Made by a program: the position numbers and the translations under genes
Source: Elmis aenea
Taxonomy: Eukaryota > Arthropoda > Insecta > Coleoptera > Elmidae
Length of the DNA stretch: 64,000 nucleotides
Assembly (NCBI GenBank): GCA_947652605.1
Contig: OX393577.1
Span: 4,278,868-4,342,867, forward strand
Reading direction: 5' to 3'
Shown: positions 1 to 12,330 of the stretch, piece by piece
Layout: each line of letters opens with the position of its first letter
How positions within the stretch are numbered: position 1 is the stretch's first letter
The notes under the pieces: generated by a model
Database searches by the model: none
Told to the model about the DNA's origin: nothing
Seen by the model: the letters and a program-made list of their open reading frames with translations, nothing else

Positions 1-1892
1 AAGCGCAAAAAATAAATAGCTGTGTTCGTATCTTGCGAAAAATTACCTGGAATTTTTTTCTTTATTAAGTATAGAATAATGTACTTCTTTGAATGATTCT
101 AACTCTATGTAACTCTAATAAAATTTGTGTATTGTGATAGTTATTCTGGTTAAACATCTATAAGTTACTAAAATTAAACTAGGTACAGGTTTTAATTTGA
201 AAGATATAAATAGTAAGCAGTAGTAACTTTAATGCTTAACATATAAAACTCAAAAGCACATTATTTATACCTAATTTAGTGATAAATTTGACATTACATA
301 CGCCTAGAAGGTTCTGCAAGCAACGAAACTAACATTCATAATACCTTGATAAGATAATATTACGATTTTTCCATAATAAACTATACATTTAACCTTAGCA
401 AACTTAAATAATTAGCCAATTCATCGAGATGTTGTTTTGTAAATCTTTATAAATATTGCTGTCATTATGTATTTGATAAATTTAGCTCAAGGTTGCATTT
501 GTTTCAACTTTTGTACTAATTTTGGCATTAAAAATTGCAAAAAATGCCCATATGCGCTACTAATGTTATTTATAATGAATGCTATCCATTAAAAAAATAT
601 TTTCAAAAGACTTTTGGTTAGTAATTTGTTACAATTTAATTATTCGTTTCATTAAAATAACATAAATGGCAACATTCTGTGTTTAATTCCCCATCATTTT
701 TTAAATTACTTGTTAATCAGCCAGCACTGTTTAATTAACCAACTCTATAAATCACAATTCTACAGGATAAACAATTTAAAAAATGTTTCATTTTTCTCCT
801 ATGTGATTTATAAACTGTAAATACACATTACTAAATAATAAATCACACTCCTCAGAGTGTTTAGTTCACCGACTGTCCTTAAGCCTGATAAAGCAAATAA
901 ATCAGGTTTTATTAACCTAGATTATGTGTAAACCTTTAAGAATTAATAAATACCTAAGTAGAATAAATGTAATTCGCACATAAAATTATCATAATTACAC
1001 CGAATCAGCTGGCACATCGAAATATACATGTAAAATATAACGAAACAGGTCATTGTCATTGACTGTGTTTTAAAATTTAAAAACAAACCTCCTTGTGTGG
1101 TCACAAAATTATATTTACTGTACTTATATGTGCAGGAAAAATTTATGTGGGATAATGATATACAGTAGCAACATGGGTTGTTTAATTGTAGCGAAAACAG
1201 ATTAAACAGAGTGCTAAATATGGTAGTTTCTCAGAAAACTGCAGCATTTATTATTACTCGATTATTTTTGTAGTCCACATTACATCAATTTAAATATTCC
1301 CAATTACTTCGTTCTAAATAGCGGTGTGTTTCATTTACAATACTGACGATTGGAATATTGAAAACTGAAGGAGCTATAAAGTCTTTTTATAAAGACAAAA
1401 ACGTAGAGAATTTTGAGACAATTTCAAAATTATGTTCAAACTTGTGGTAGTCAAAATTAACCAGGAAAATCCAAAGTTTTATTACCTTAATATCTCGTTC
1501 TACGGATAAATTTATGAAAAGAGGTACTTTTAAGTTGTAGGATACAAGAATTCGAACAAGGGCATTTTTTTAGATACCTCTTTCAATATTTTCCTTGCCA
1601 ATTTTTTTGTTTCCGATAGATATACCAATAAATAGAATGAGAAATAGCAAATACAGCCATATATCACATAGTCCTTTACATGACTAAGTTATTATCTGGC
1701 TACTTTTACAATTTTTGCATTCGAGGGGGTCGCCCCACTCTAGACAAGCATCTGGAGCCCCCCAGACTAGAGGGAGCCGTCCACAATGGCGTAAACCTGA
1801 GTGCATCTACATACACTCACTAGAGTCTAGTGGGCCAAAGTATTAATAATTTTTAAAAATGTAATAATATACAATTAATGTCGATATCATGT
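1..1892. other. AT-rich intergenic DNA, no gene recognised
   Basis: Reading both strands shows no open frame with recognisable protein features. The only compositional break is a short GC-richer patch near 1725-1835, which ends in a small palindrome (CACTAGA, one base, TCTAGTG at 1818-1832). Its origin is unknown; it could be the end of an old mobile element. Confidence 0.6.
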
Positions 1893-2641
1893 GTACAGTG
1901 TGGTCTATTTTCGATGCCCATACAGGGTATCTCGGTTATTATCAGAGATAGAAAAAAAGTAAATACATAAACTCGATTTATTTTTTCGAGAGAAATTTAT
2001 TGCCGTAAACAGATTTTTAATATCTTTTTTAATTTTCGAAATATAGCCAAAAACCGATTTTTGGCACTTTTCAAAAATGTTAAATATCTCGTTTAAACGA
2101 GAAGATAGAAAAAAACTTTAAGGACATTTTTCGCATGATTTTTTGTGCTTAATAAGATAGCGATGTTCAATTGTTTTTTACTCATATTAATGCCGATATA
2201 TTACACCTAACTTTCTTATTTTAAATGGCAACCATAGGCAAATTATATATTTTTGAAAAGCGCAAAAAATAAGCTTTCGATTCATGTCAAAGCCAACTAT
2301 GGTTGTCATTTAAAATAAGAAAGTTAGGTGTAATATATCAATATTTGTATGAGTAAAAAAAAAATGAACATCGCCATCTTATTAAGGACAAAAAACCATG
2401 CAAAAAATGTCTTTAAAGTTTTTTTCTATCTTCTCGTTTAAACGAGATATTTAACATTTTTGAAAAGTGCCAAAAATCGGTTTTTGGCTATATTTCGAAA
2501 ATTAAAAAAGATATCAAAAATCTGTTTACGGCAATAAATTTCTCTCGAAAAAATAAATCGAGTTTATGTATTTACTTTTTTTCTATCTCTGATAATAACC
2601 GAGATACCCTGTATGGGCATCGAAAATAGACCACCCTGTAC
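1893..2641. mobile_element. Foldback (palindromic) element with TACAG-type ends
   Basis: The two halves are long, near-perfect reverse complements: the start (GTACAGTGTGGTCTATTTTC) matches the complement of the end (GAAAATAGACCACCCTGTAC), and pairing continues for about 340 bp per arm to a short spacer near 2240-2290. No coding capacity is seen. TA lies at each end, as expected for a Tc1/mariner-type target site, but the flanks give no longer duplication. It is probably a non-autonomous relative of the other TACAGGGTG elements here. A transcript across it would fold into a long hairpin. Confidence 0.85.
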
Positions 2642-2930
2642 TTAGAATCATTAAATAAAAAGCATTTTTTACATTCTGACGTAGATTTTAATGTTAACTA
2701 GAAACGATGTTTAACACAATGTTTTAAATTTTGTGGGATTAGTTTCGCAAAGATATTTTGCACTTGGACAAATAATATTTCGAAAAAAGATAAGAGATTT
2801 TGACTAACAATAAGCTTATTTCGTATTCCGTAAACTACACAAAGAAATTTAAGTTAGGTAATTGCTTAATTGCGATTTAGGAAGTACATTTTTTTTTTGC
2901 AATGGTGTATTAATTAAATTACTCTACAAA
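2642..2930. other. AT-rich spacer
   Basis: Nothing recognisable on either strand. Confidence 0.5.
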
Positions 2931-3165
2931 CAGCGCACGTTCGTTTATATAACGGCAGGTCACCGACTATGCCATGAACCAAGAATTTAAATGTCTTTTA
3001 CCTTATGCAACGCAAACAATCGTTAGGCAGCGCAGTAACACACAGACCACTGCAATTATTCACTGCGGCTACTTTTACGTTAGAGCCTGGGCATTTCATC
3101 GGCATTTCAGCATAGGAGAAATGTTTATCCGATACAATCGCGTACATGTGCCGGCGAACTAAGCG
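2931..3165 (+). other. GC-shifted segment with TATATAA, possible orphan promoter or exon
   Basis: This stretch is clearly richer in G and C than its surroundings. It holds TATATAA at 2946-2952, and a 62-codon open frame starts at 2974 only 28 bp downstream, about where transcription would begin, so that ATG would have almost no leader. The predicted peptide has no signal peptide, domain or family I recognise. It could be a non-coding first exon or promoter of a gene outside the window, a remnant of an unknown element, or chance. Confidence 0.25.
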
Positions 3166-3329
3166 CTATTAACCTTATTTACCATATCACATTATTAGTT
3201 AAAACGATAAAGCTGTCCAAATTTTTTTTACAGATTGATCGTGTTGACGCGTTTTCGCCAAGTATTGATATGTTCAGTCTATTTCGAGTTGGACATAACA
3301 CATTTCACAAATTTTATTTTTGTCTAGGG

Positions 3330-3576
3330 CGGGGTTTCTAAACCAGGGGTCCATGGACCCCCCAAGGGGTACGCGAAACTTCTGCAGGGGGTACGTATGA
3401 AATACAATGAATGGAAAAATGTATTGGTGGAAAGCAGAAATCAACAATTTTCACACTAAATATTAAACTGTCTTTTATGAAAGTTCTTATGAAATGGACT
3501 AATTGACAAGGGGTTCATGACGCTTCACAGTGAGACCAAGGGGTACATTGTTGGAAATTGGTTTAGAACCGCGGGC
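3330..3576. mobile_element. Small hAT-like non-autonomous element (tentative)
   Basis: The left end GGGGTTTCTAAACC pairs with the right end GGTTTAGAACCGC as an imperfect terminal inverted repeat. The interior has the 'ggggtac' strings common in small hAT-type elements. CTAGGG flanks both sides (3324-3329 and 3577-3582), a possible target duplication that would extend to 7 bp with one mismatch. No coding sequence. Confidence 0.45.
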
Positions 3577-4058
3577 CTAGGGGTTGTATTTCCACGAACT
3601 ATCGGGATAAATTTACGGTACTTTGATAGCAAAAAAGTAAGCATCAAACTGAATTGACATCTTTATAATAAATTCAAAACACGTTACATACGATACAGCA
3701 CGTAAAATCATTTTATTTTCAAGTCAGCTAAGACATTCCTGCAAAACATAATTTACACGAGAAGTTATTTGAAATTCTATTTCTATTCAAAAATAAACTT
3801 CTGTGCTTAGCGTTAACTTAAAAAAATAATATTGAGTTCCACGTTTTAAAACATACAGAAATAACCCCAGACGTCTTGAAAAAACTTAAAATAATTGTAA
3901 ATATTCATGAGAGTTAAAAAATAAACAGCATTTTATTAAAATAGATAAACTCAGCCACATAATGAAATTTTAAGAAAATCGTTGAAGCCATTTTCAAAAA
4001 CAAACCTAAATGTTTATTATTTTGAATAGTTCTGTAATTATAAATCTTACAACTTTTT

Positions 4059-4260
4059 TATACAGCGTGGTCCACTTTTCTGTAACAGTTTAACAGTCGA
4101 TACAAAAACTTATTTCAAAGCGCATATTCCATATCAATATGAGTTCATAAACGCTTTATTTTAAAGATACAGGGTGTTAAAATTTTCGAAAAAATATCGG
4201 TAATTTTTAACCGTTTCCCAACCAGTAGATATATTTAAACCGAAATTAGAGGTTATGCCT
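4059..4260. mobile_element. Single arm of the foldback family seen complete at 38.9 kb
   Basis: Starts TATACAGCGTGGTCCACTTT and continues through a second motif ATACAGGGTGTTAAAATTTT near 4170 and AACCAGTAGATATATTTAAA near 4220. The same order of motifs occurs at 12,092 and 38,854. A partner arm is not found here, but ACACCCTTTATAT near 4367-4378 could be the far end. No coding sequence. Confidence 0.65.
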
Positions 4261-4379
4261 TTTTCATAAAAAACAAAATTTCAAATATTTTTTTTACGTG
4301 TTTGTTGAATTTGTTTTTGAAAACATAGAAAATGTAGATATACGAGTGGGCAATAATGTCTGGAACACCCTTTATATGC

Positions 4380-6615
4380 CTGTTTGTCTATAATTGCCTT
4401 GTACTGCTTAATTTTACCAAAGTTTTTTTGTTGTTGCTAAAATGCGGCACTATCCTGTCAAAACATTATCGCTTGATGAAGGCTAAAATATTAGGAGTAT
4501 TACTTTAATCATCAAATTTGTTTACAAAGTCGTTGCAAAATTACCCTATTTTCAGATGATTAAATTTTAGTATTTTTTGAAAGCAATCACTTATCTTTAT
4601 CTACAAGTCTATTAAGTTAATTAACGGAATAATACTGATAACTTTTTTAGATATAAAAAGATATTTTTTTAATACCCGTGAAGTGGTACGTGATTGCCAA
4701 TGTTATTTTAATGGGGATAATACTCTGTGACGTCAATAAAAAAAAGTGAAATTATTGCAGAGTTATACACACATTAAATTAGTACCCTTTGACATGTATT
4801 CATTATAAAAGAAGTAAAGATGATTAATTAAAATATTATATATAAAATAATGTTCCAGCTAAAAAGCGCTTTTTGTATCAGATATAATTAATTAAAAAAT
4901 ATAATGTTACGCTTTTTATGTTGTTAAGTAATAAAGTCGTGCGTCACAACGTAAAAAAATTCACTTTTACAAAACTGTTTAAGACTGAATAATTTTATAT
5001 AATAGAAGTTCCAATTATTCCAGTAAAAACAATAATATAATGAATCTAGGGATTAAGAACGAAGCGAAAATGGAAAGAAATTAACCAAAATCAATACAAC
5101 CAAAGTGGAAACATAAACGAATTTTTTTACATTGAATGAATCTGATTTAGCTGCTTATCAATTACCTATTTAATGCTAATTGTTAGTTACCAACTTCTTA
5201 ATGTATGATAAAATGAAAGTTACGATTAAATGTATATAAATGTACAACATTCTTTCAAAAAATGCAGTTAAAAATATAAGTATAAAAAAATATTTTTTAA
5301 ACGAAACTGGTTTGAAGTTTTTAAAATCACTTACTAACGATTAGGTACAGTTGGTAAAATTTCTTAAAAGAGTTTTGCTGTATTTTTACTGATCGTAAGT
5401 CGCATGTACTCAGACATTATCGTGTGCTAACACATAATTTTGAAATATCAATAAAATGAAGTCGATTTTAAGTAACATACTGACCTTAAGATACTTTTGA
5501 ATTATTATATTACCAACCTTAACCGACCCGATAAATGTATTACAATAAATAAACGCGGGTAAGTAAAAGATTAGGAAATATTCATTAACAACACCTTAAG
5601 CGGAAATTATCTATGCACGTTAAAGACAAAAGACTACTCAAAGCACACTCAGTTTAACAATTTCCACGAACGAAATAGGAAGGTGTGTCCGTCATGGTCA
5701 GTAGCCGTACTTCGTGAAAGTAGAACAAGTGTAACTAGATTTAGAGCCAAATCAATACACAAAAATATCAGTATGATCACACATGTAATTACGGTAGTAT
5801 AACAATAATAGATGCTGTGTTTTTTATAAACATCCATTAAAAACTTATTTGTCATGCACGATTTTTTAGGTTTCAGTGCAGTAGCTACCAATTAAGTTGT
5901 GTACTATTAAAAGTTAATCAAAGTGCTAATAAATGTAAACAAAATTACAAAATTTGCCCTGTAGACAACAAGATCACGTGAGAACTTATTAACTATCAAA
6001 GCAGCGTGAGTTTATCAAGATTTAAACAACAGTTAGTTGAACATGCAGTTGAATAACTTTGTTTTTAAACTTGAAACAGAACAAAAATGTGATTCATAAC
6101 TCCTACTCGACTTGTGTGTTTGTTACTGATGCAGACAAACCTATGCACAAAAATCTAACCCAGGCCTAAATCATAACTTTCATTCCTGTGCTTGTCAGAG
6201 TGCAAATGAAATGTTTTTCTTTCATTTCAATTATACTCGAAGAAAATAATCAACCGTTTATCAGTGATTTATTCTGTCAAAATTAACGTTATGCGGGAAA
6301 TTATTGGCCATTTGGATTGTTTTTAATAAAAGTCGAAAGTCGAATTGTCAAACACAGACTATTTTAAACATCAACACACAATAAAATACCTTTACAATTT
6401 ACAGTTGTATAAAAAACTAATTATTCCTTTACTACGCAAAACTTTCAACCTGTATGTCAACACCATTCTTTTGCCTATATATTTGATAAATCAATGCTAA
6501 AAATTCTGATCCATACATGCTTGGACTATTTGTTAACATTGAGTAATTAAAAAAAATTAAAACTGCAAATAGCAATTGGTTTGTCATCAACTTATTGGGT
6601 ATAATAACGAGTAAC
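4380..6615. other. AT-rich intergenic DNA, no gene recognised
   Basis: No frame with recognisable domain content. An 80-codon minus-strand frame at 5649-5891 has one hydrophobic stretch but no codon bias, splice context or family resemblance, and is taken as chance. A TGACGTCA-like site (GTGACGTCAA near 4728) stands alone with no promoter beside it. Confidence 0.55.
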
Positions 6616-6617
6616 CG

Positions 6618-7340
6618 TATACAGGGTGCCCATTTTTCTTACCTTTTGTATGGGTCTCCGTTAATATTAAAGATACAGAATCGTTTAAATTAGCAAATTT
6701 GTGTAGAATTTAAAGGGAAATCTAGCGTCATTTTCAAATTTTTTCTACATCATCAACTTTTTGAAATATTTAGAAAAAACTGAAAGAGGTCGATTTTTTC
6801 AAACTTGAATAATTCCCTAAGCATATGAGCTAGAACAAACTTGCATTTTTTTAAATGGAAGTCATAGCTGGCTGTGGCCTTATAAAAAAGGTTATTTTTT
6901 TCTCGTTTCAATGGTTTGCCACTCGATACATCTATTTTGAAATTTGACCCAAAAATTAATTAAAATTTTTAAAAATAGTCAAAACAATCTAGTGAACTGT
7001 GAAAAAAATAGAAACAATTATGGTTTTTTATACTTTCCTCTTCTACTTTTTATTTAAATTAATAAAAATCATTGGAGTGTCTCCGTTTAGTCATAAAGCA
7101 ATACACAAGTAGAGTCCTTATTTTTTTTTTCTAAAATAGATACCTATTTACTGAACAAATTTTGTTTATACAAAAAATTGAAATTAGAAACTTAACTTAC
7201 AATATAATATTAGTATAAAAATAATTATGTTACTGAATTAAATGTTTAAAATAGTTACTGTTGCTTGCGAACACATTCTGTATCTTTTGATTATGTTGTT
7301 ATGCTTTTTTACAAGAGAGTGCTGAGACACCCTATATACC
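6618..7340 (+). mobile_element. TATACAGGGTG-type element, probably part of a Tc1/mariner-like transposon
   Basis: The left end is TATACAGGGTGCCCATTTTT. At 6846-6880 it carries the internal block with AAATGGAAGTCATAGCTGGC shared by several other elements in this window. A GACACCCTATATA string at 7326-7338 could be an inverted end. A decayed transposase follows at 7500-7960 in the same orientation, so this may be the 5' part of one old autonomous element rather than a separate short one. Confidence 0.45.
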
Positions 7341-7499
7341 CGCATATAGGACGACCCTCAGACATGAATACACTTAAAAACAGGAGGTCGTCTTTATACG
7401 TAATGTACAAAAACAGGAAGCTTAATTTTTTTGTTTAAGAATTTAGTTATAAATTGTTTTTATACAGAAGAATTGTGTAACCTAAATTTATTTCAAAAA

Positions 7500-7960
7500 T
7501 TCTACACAAAAAATGTATTTTATTCGATATGTTTCCAATAAATGCACTTTAACATTCAATAACGAACCTAATATTCAAAACATGCGATATTGGGCTCAGA
7601 AAGTTCCTAGAATTATTAACATTTGTACAAGAACCAGAATCCTCAAATAGGTATTTGGAGATTTGGTTCCAGCAAGACGGCTGTCCCGCGCATTTCCGCT
7701 TAGATGATAGTGATTTTTTAAATAATACCTTTGCGAATCGTTGGATTGGTAAGGTGGTGCCATAAATTAAACAGCCAGATCTCTAGACATAGCATTTTGA
7801 AACTTTTTTCTGATGGACCACCTTAAAAGTAAAATTTACAAAATACGTAACCCAAACAATAACTCTTTTAAGAAAGCAATAGTCAGAATGTAAGTTAATG
7901 AATGAAACACAGTCTGGAGCTGAACGACCTAACATAGTCTTAGCAGGATTATAAATACTT
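7500..7960 (+). pseudogene. Decayed Tc1/mariner-like (Tc3-type) transposase fragment
   Basis: Translated fragments on the + strand resemble the C-terminal half of insect Tc3/mariner-like transposases. At 7664-7696 the frame reads WFQQDGCPAHF, matching the QQDGAPAH motif that carries the second catalytic Asp. RWIGKVVP follows, and then a stop-ridden stretch equivalent to the SPDLTPLDFFLWG region that would carry the third acidic residue. Upstream, a region reading like TFNNEPNIQNMRYW fits the part before the second Asp. Several stops and shifts make it non-functional. Such enzymes cut and paste DNA at TA sites. The family call is from remembered motifs only. Confidence 0.7.
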
Positions 7961-7984
7961 GGGTCGTCAGGATGTAGCACTGAT

Positions 7985-8230
7985 GGCTCGACAAACCGCT
8001 AAATTTGACTGATGATAAAGGAGATATGGGAGATGGAAATGGCCGGCAAGAGAAGGAAACGTAGACCCAGGAGAAAACGGAATAGAGGAGTGGCAGATGC
8101 ATTGAAGAAACGAAAACTGACCTGGACTGAAGCGAGACGCGAGGCAATAAATAGAAGTAATTGGAAAAAACCTATGGTAGATAAGAAGATAAGGGTGAGG
8201 ATAAGTAAGTAAGTAGATAAGTGAATATTC
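7985..8230 (+). pseudogene. 3' tail of an RTE-like non-LTR retrotransposon
   Basis: The frame 8012-8212 reads WEMEMAGKRRKRRPRRK and later LTWTEARREAINRSNWKKP. This follows the pattern Gly-Lys-Arg-x-Arg-Gly-Arg-Pro-x-x-x-Trp, then (D/N)R-x-x-W, found at the extreme C-terminus of many insect endonuclease-reverse transcriptase polyproteins. No reverse transcriptase core precedes it, so the copy is strongly 5'-truncated, the usual fate of such insertions. The short TAAG repeats after the stop (8200-8220) fit a simple-repeat tail. Confidence 0.6.
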
Positions 8231-9239
8231 CAAAGATTGTAATCTGGTAAAGATAGTTTTATTTCTTATTACTCCCAAATAAACTTGTGTTGTAAGTTTG
8301 AACTTAATAAATATGGTGTGGGTTTGGTACTAAAGCCAAATCAAGGTTATGCTTAAAAACTGCATGTTCAATTTATTTGGACATCGTTTGTTGTCTTCAA
8401 ATAACATATTAACACCATCGTTAAGTATTCATTGTCATACTTTCACTGCGTACATGATTTAAAAATGAAAAATTGGAAGCAATAATTGAGACTTTTATGA
8501 CTGGCATTGCAATAATTCAATGCTCACTTTAAATCTACACATGTAGAACTACGTAGGTCACTGACACAACATTTATATGTCAATTTTTTCATTAAACCAC
8601 TTACACTTGGTAACAATTTGACCACGTAGTGATTAATAAAATAAAATAAAATCTCAATTCGTGTTACAGTTTTGTAATAATTGCAAAATCGTAGACAAAA
8701 TCAAGTTTGGTGCGAATAACAGAATCAAACTGCGTTGTAATACTCGATTTGTTTTTTTTTTCAAAATCTCGTATAATCATATGGTTTTAGCCAATTAAAT
8801 TGTTTATAAGAGAATGGTGCAACCTTGCTATCGATTGCGTTAGCCATAAAATATTTTTAGCGATCGTGGTGAACTCGATTATTGATTTATTATATGGCTG
8901 TTTTCAAATTTTTAACCAAGTATGTTCTCTAACAAATACTGTTTCATAAAAGAGTGGGCTTGTACAAGCGTATGCAATTATTCATCTCCATATCATACGA
9001 TCAACATTATTACTAATATTAAATTGTTAATTGAATAATACTCACTGGATAAATGTTATTGCATATCGTATGAGACCGAACAAAAAATAAATGAATATTG
9101 CCAAATCTTAGTAGTGTGTAGTGAATAACAACTCTAATGTAATACTTTCTTATTGTTGATAATATTATGAATATTACAGTGGTTTTTAAACCGTGTTCGG
9201 CAGATTCAGAATCTATTCTTAAGCAAAAAGGCGTCAATT
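8231..9239. other. AT-rich spacer, no gene recognised
   Basis: No meaningful coding frame on either strand; the 72-codon minus frame at 9019-9237 has no recognisable features. Confidence 0.5.
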
Positions 9240-10690
9240 AACAGAAAATTTGGAGCACTTCAATTTTGGAATGTATGTGGAGCCTCTGTTCGTGGCTTTT
9301 GGCAGCTTTTTTAATTTCTTCCTGGACAGATTCGACCCGGAGTTCCCGGTGTAAATCGCTGTTCCGAACATATCAAGGAGCATTGACTATGCTCCTTAAT
9401 ACACGGTTTTGGAATGTTTGAAGACAGCTGTAGTTGCGTTTTTTGGTACAGCCCCATAATTGTAGGCTATATGTCCAAACAGGCTTGAGCACCTGTTTGT
9501 ATAGGAGCAGTTTGTTTTGGATAGAAAGCTGAAATGTCTTCCTATCTGCCAATACATATCTCTATACTCTATCTTCAACTGTTTCGTTTTCTTTTTGACT
9601 TGTTCCTTTCATTTTAACTTGACATCTAAGTTTATCCCAAGATATTTAGCAGTCTTTTTGCAATAAATTATATTATCATTTAGATGCACTGGTAGGTAGT
9701 ATATTCTTTTGTTGGTGAAATTAACGTGAACAGATTTTTCTTCGTTCATTTTTATATGCCACTGTTTTGTCCATGCATATATTTGATTAATTGCGCTTTG
9801 GAGATTTTCTGTTGTTTCTTCTACGGTTGTTCCTGTAGTTAGAACTGCAATGTCGTCAGCAATAATGTGGCGAGTTTTACCTTTTTGTGTTTCTGAAATG
9901 TCATGTGTATACAGCAGGTACAATACCGGTCTAAGGACACTTCCTTGAGGTATCCCTGCTCTTATAAACGCAAGTTCTGAGTATTCGTTTTCCATTTTGA
10001 CCTTAAACGTTCGCTGAGATAGCTATGACTCCAGGAGCTGACTATATTGAACAGGAAGCATTTTCTTTAATTTCATTAGTAATCCTTTATGTGTCAGACT
10101 TTGTCAAATGCTTTAGCAACATCGAGGACTGTTGCCGAACAAATGTTTTTTTTTCCTTCTAAGGACTTCTCCATGTCATTTATTATTCGATGAACCTGGA
10201 CCTGGACTACGGTGGAGTGTTTGTCACGAAATTCAAACTGATGTGGTGGAATAAGTTTTTTTCTCTCGATTATGTTGTTCATCCTTTTTAATAGCAGCTT
10301 TTCAAAAAGCTTTGATATTATAGGTAGAAGTGAAATTGGCCTATACGATGTAATCTCATCGATCGGTTTCCCCGGTTTTGGTAACATTATTACTTCGGCT
10401 GTTTTCCATATAATAGGAACATATTGTAGTCGGAAAGCGGCATTTGTTGGATTTGTAAGTCTTACAATGCCTCTTTTTGGTAATGGCTTTGGGATCCAGT
10501 AATCAAGTCTAACCCAGGGGCTTTTTTGGGATTGATATGTTTCTTTATTAGATACTTCTTCTACTGCCTATGGAGTAGTTAATTTTATGTTTTCGTTTTG
10601 AATAATTTCATCTGGATAATCGATTTAAGTCTGTTCGGCATATGGTTGAAAAGTATTTTCTAAGTATTTTATTCGGCAAAGGCTTCCACT
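9240..10690 (-). pseudogene. Jockey-like non-LTR retrotransposon reverse transcriptase remnant
   Basis: Read on the minus strand from 10,690 down, the sequence gives a recognisable polymerase: KPGKP..SYRPISLLP near 10,385-10,310; motif A TVLDVAKAFDKV near 10,094-10,130; motif B GIPQGSVLRPVLYLLY at about 9956-9910; and motif C with the catalytic pair as ADDIAVL at about 9860-9840. Downstream, out of frame, come the thumb and C-terminal features of Jockey-clade proteins (NKLLLYKQVLKPVWTY, IVNAPWYVRN near 9380-9360). Stops and shifts break it between motifs A and B and after 9600. The 5' endonuclease part is missing. It is a dead copy. Confidence 0.85.
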
Positions 10691-10699
10691 TTTTTTGGA

Positions 10700-12091
10700 C
10701 GACAATAATTATTTTTTGACCCAGCATAATAGTATTAAAAGTATATATCGGAGATAAAAACAGCTGAGGGTAACTTCCGACAAGAATTTAGCAGGGGTTA
10801 GCGAACTACAAACATGAAGTACCGCTGACATAAAGTACTCTACTTTCAACTAGAAATAAACCTCAGCATTGGCAGCCGTTATTCCTAAACCCTAAAAAGG
10901 CTCTACAGTCTACATCAATGAATGTATAGCAAGGCCGACAACTTTTTTATCCTGTAATTTAATAGACACGCAATTTCTTAGCAAAACAATTGTAAACGAT
11001 TTGTTAAACTACAGTTGTAGCTTATTACACAGTAATAACTGTCAAAATGGTTAATAAAATAATTTTTTTATCATTTTGTCTAATAGCATTTTAAAATGCA
11101 AAGCTATCATTTGCTTCTTAATATTGCCTTTCAAGGATGCAATTTTATGATAATTTAACGGTAGCTGCACAGCTACGATTGCATAATATTTATTAATAAT
11201 CTCATGGATTTCCAGTTTAGAGGGCACGTGATTTTGACATATACCAAAAACGTTTCTGAATATAACTTCGCAAAACGTGTTCCTACCATTCTCGATTTGT
11301 TTTTTTTTTAATGATTATTCAGGGGATGTCGATGCTAGCTAGTACGTATTTTCATTCACGAGTAATGAAACATGTAGTTCTATGCAAAATATAAAAACTG
11401 CATTTATTAAAAGTTAATGTTTTTAATATACGAGTATTAGCTAATTTAGCTTTATAATTTTTCTCTACACTGACTGTTAGGTCTGTTTTAAGGACTCAAA
11501 AAGTTATTTTACTGTGATTATTCATCTAAGCCTAATACAACGCTATACAATTGAAAAAAATTAGGTGAAAAATACAACTAGAAATTTCCAATACCGGATC
11601 ATTAAATACTTATAATAAATTTAGTTGGACACGTTATTGTGTATGATATTAATTTCATAGATACTGAAATATGATAAACGGCATACGGTTACTGCCAGTC
11701 TGACTTTGCGAAACGCAAGTACCAATTTTTATTTAAATGTATGCAATATGGTCTGCGGGTAGCGACATACAACTTAAGCATATTTATTCAAGCGAAACCA
11801 AACCAGAAAATTAAATGTGTAACAAAATATATCAGGTTACTTCTCGAGAGAAATGGCTACAAACAAAGAAATTAGTTCATTTACATAACGAACTAAATTG
11901 ACAATCTAATTTTTAAAAAGATTTAATATGACATGCTTGTAACGGGTTATTAAAAAAAGCATAATGGATATTTGTTTCATTATTAATTGTTTTTAGAGTC
12001 AAATAACTAACGTAGAAATGTTGAAACGCTTTTGTTCAGAAAATTAAAGTACATTTTCAAAGCGTATTTTGTATTGCATTATACTTTATTC
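10700..12091. other. AT-rich spacer, no gene recognised
   Basis: Nothing recognisable on either strand beyond short homopolymers and small palindromes such as GTAGCTGCACAGCTAC near 11,162. Confidence 0.5.
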
Positions 12092-12330
12092 TATACAGGG
12101 TGGTCCACTTTTTAGTAGCAGGACTTTAACAGTCGATATAAAAGCTTATTTTAAAGCGAATGCTCCATATCAACATGGGTCCATAAGCGCTTCATTTTAA
12201 AGATACAGGGTGTTGAAATTTTCGAAAAAATATCGATAATTTTTAACCGTTTCTCAACCAGTAGATATATTTAAACCAAATTACCTATAGGTATACAGCA
12301 CCACCTTACCAGTTACCACATTCTCTAATA
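12092..12330. mobile_element. Single arm of the 38.9-kb foldback family
   Basis: Begins TATACAGGGTGGTCCACTTT and matches the left arm at 38,854 in order: the AACAGTCGATA motif, ATACAGGGTGTTGAAATTTT, AACCAGTAGATATATTTAAA and TACAGCACCACCTTAC. It ends against the RNase H remnant. No right arm is present nearby, so it is a solo arm or truncated copy. Confidence 0.75.

Noticed and set aside
5649..5891. 80-codon minus-strand frame with a hydrophobic segment
   Set aside because: No codon bias, promoter, splice or family features; hydrophobic stretches are expected by chance in T/A-rich DNA.
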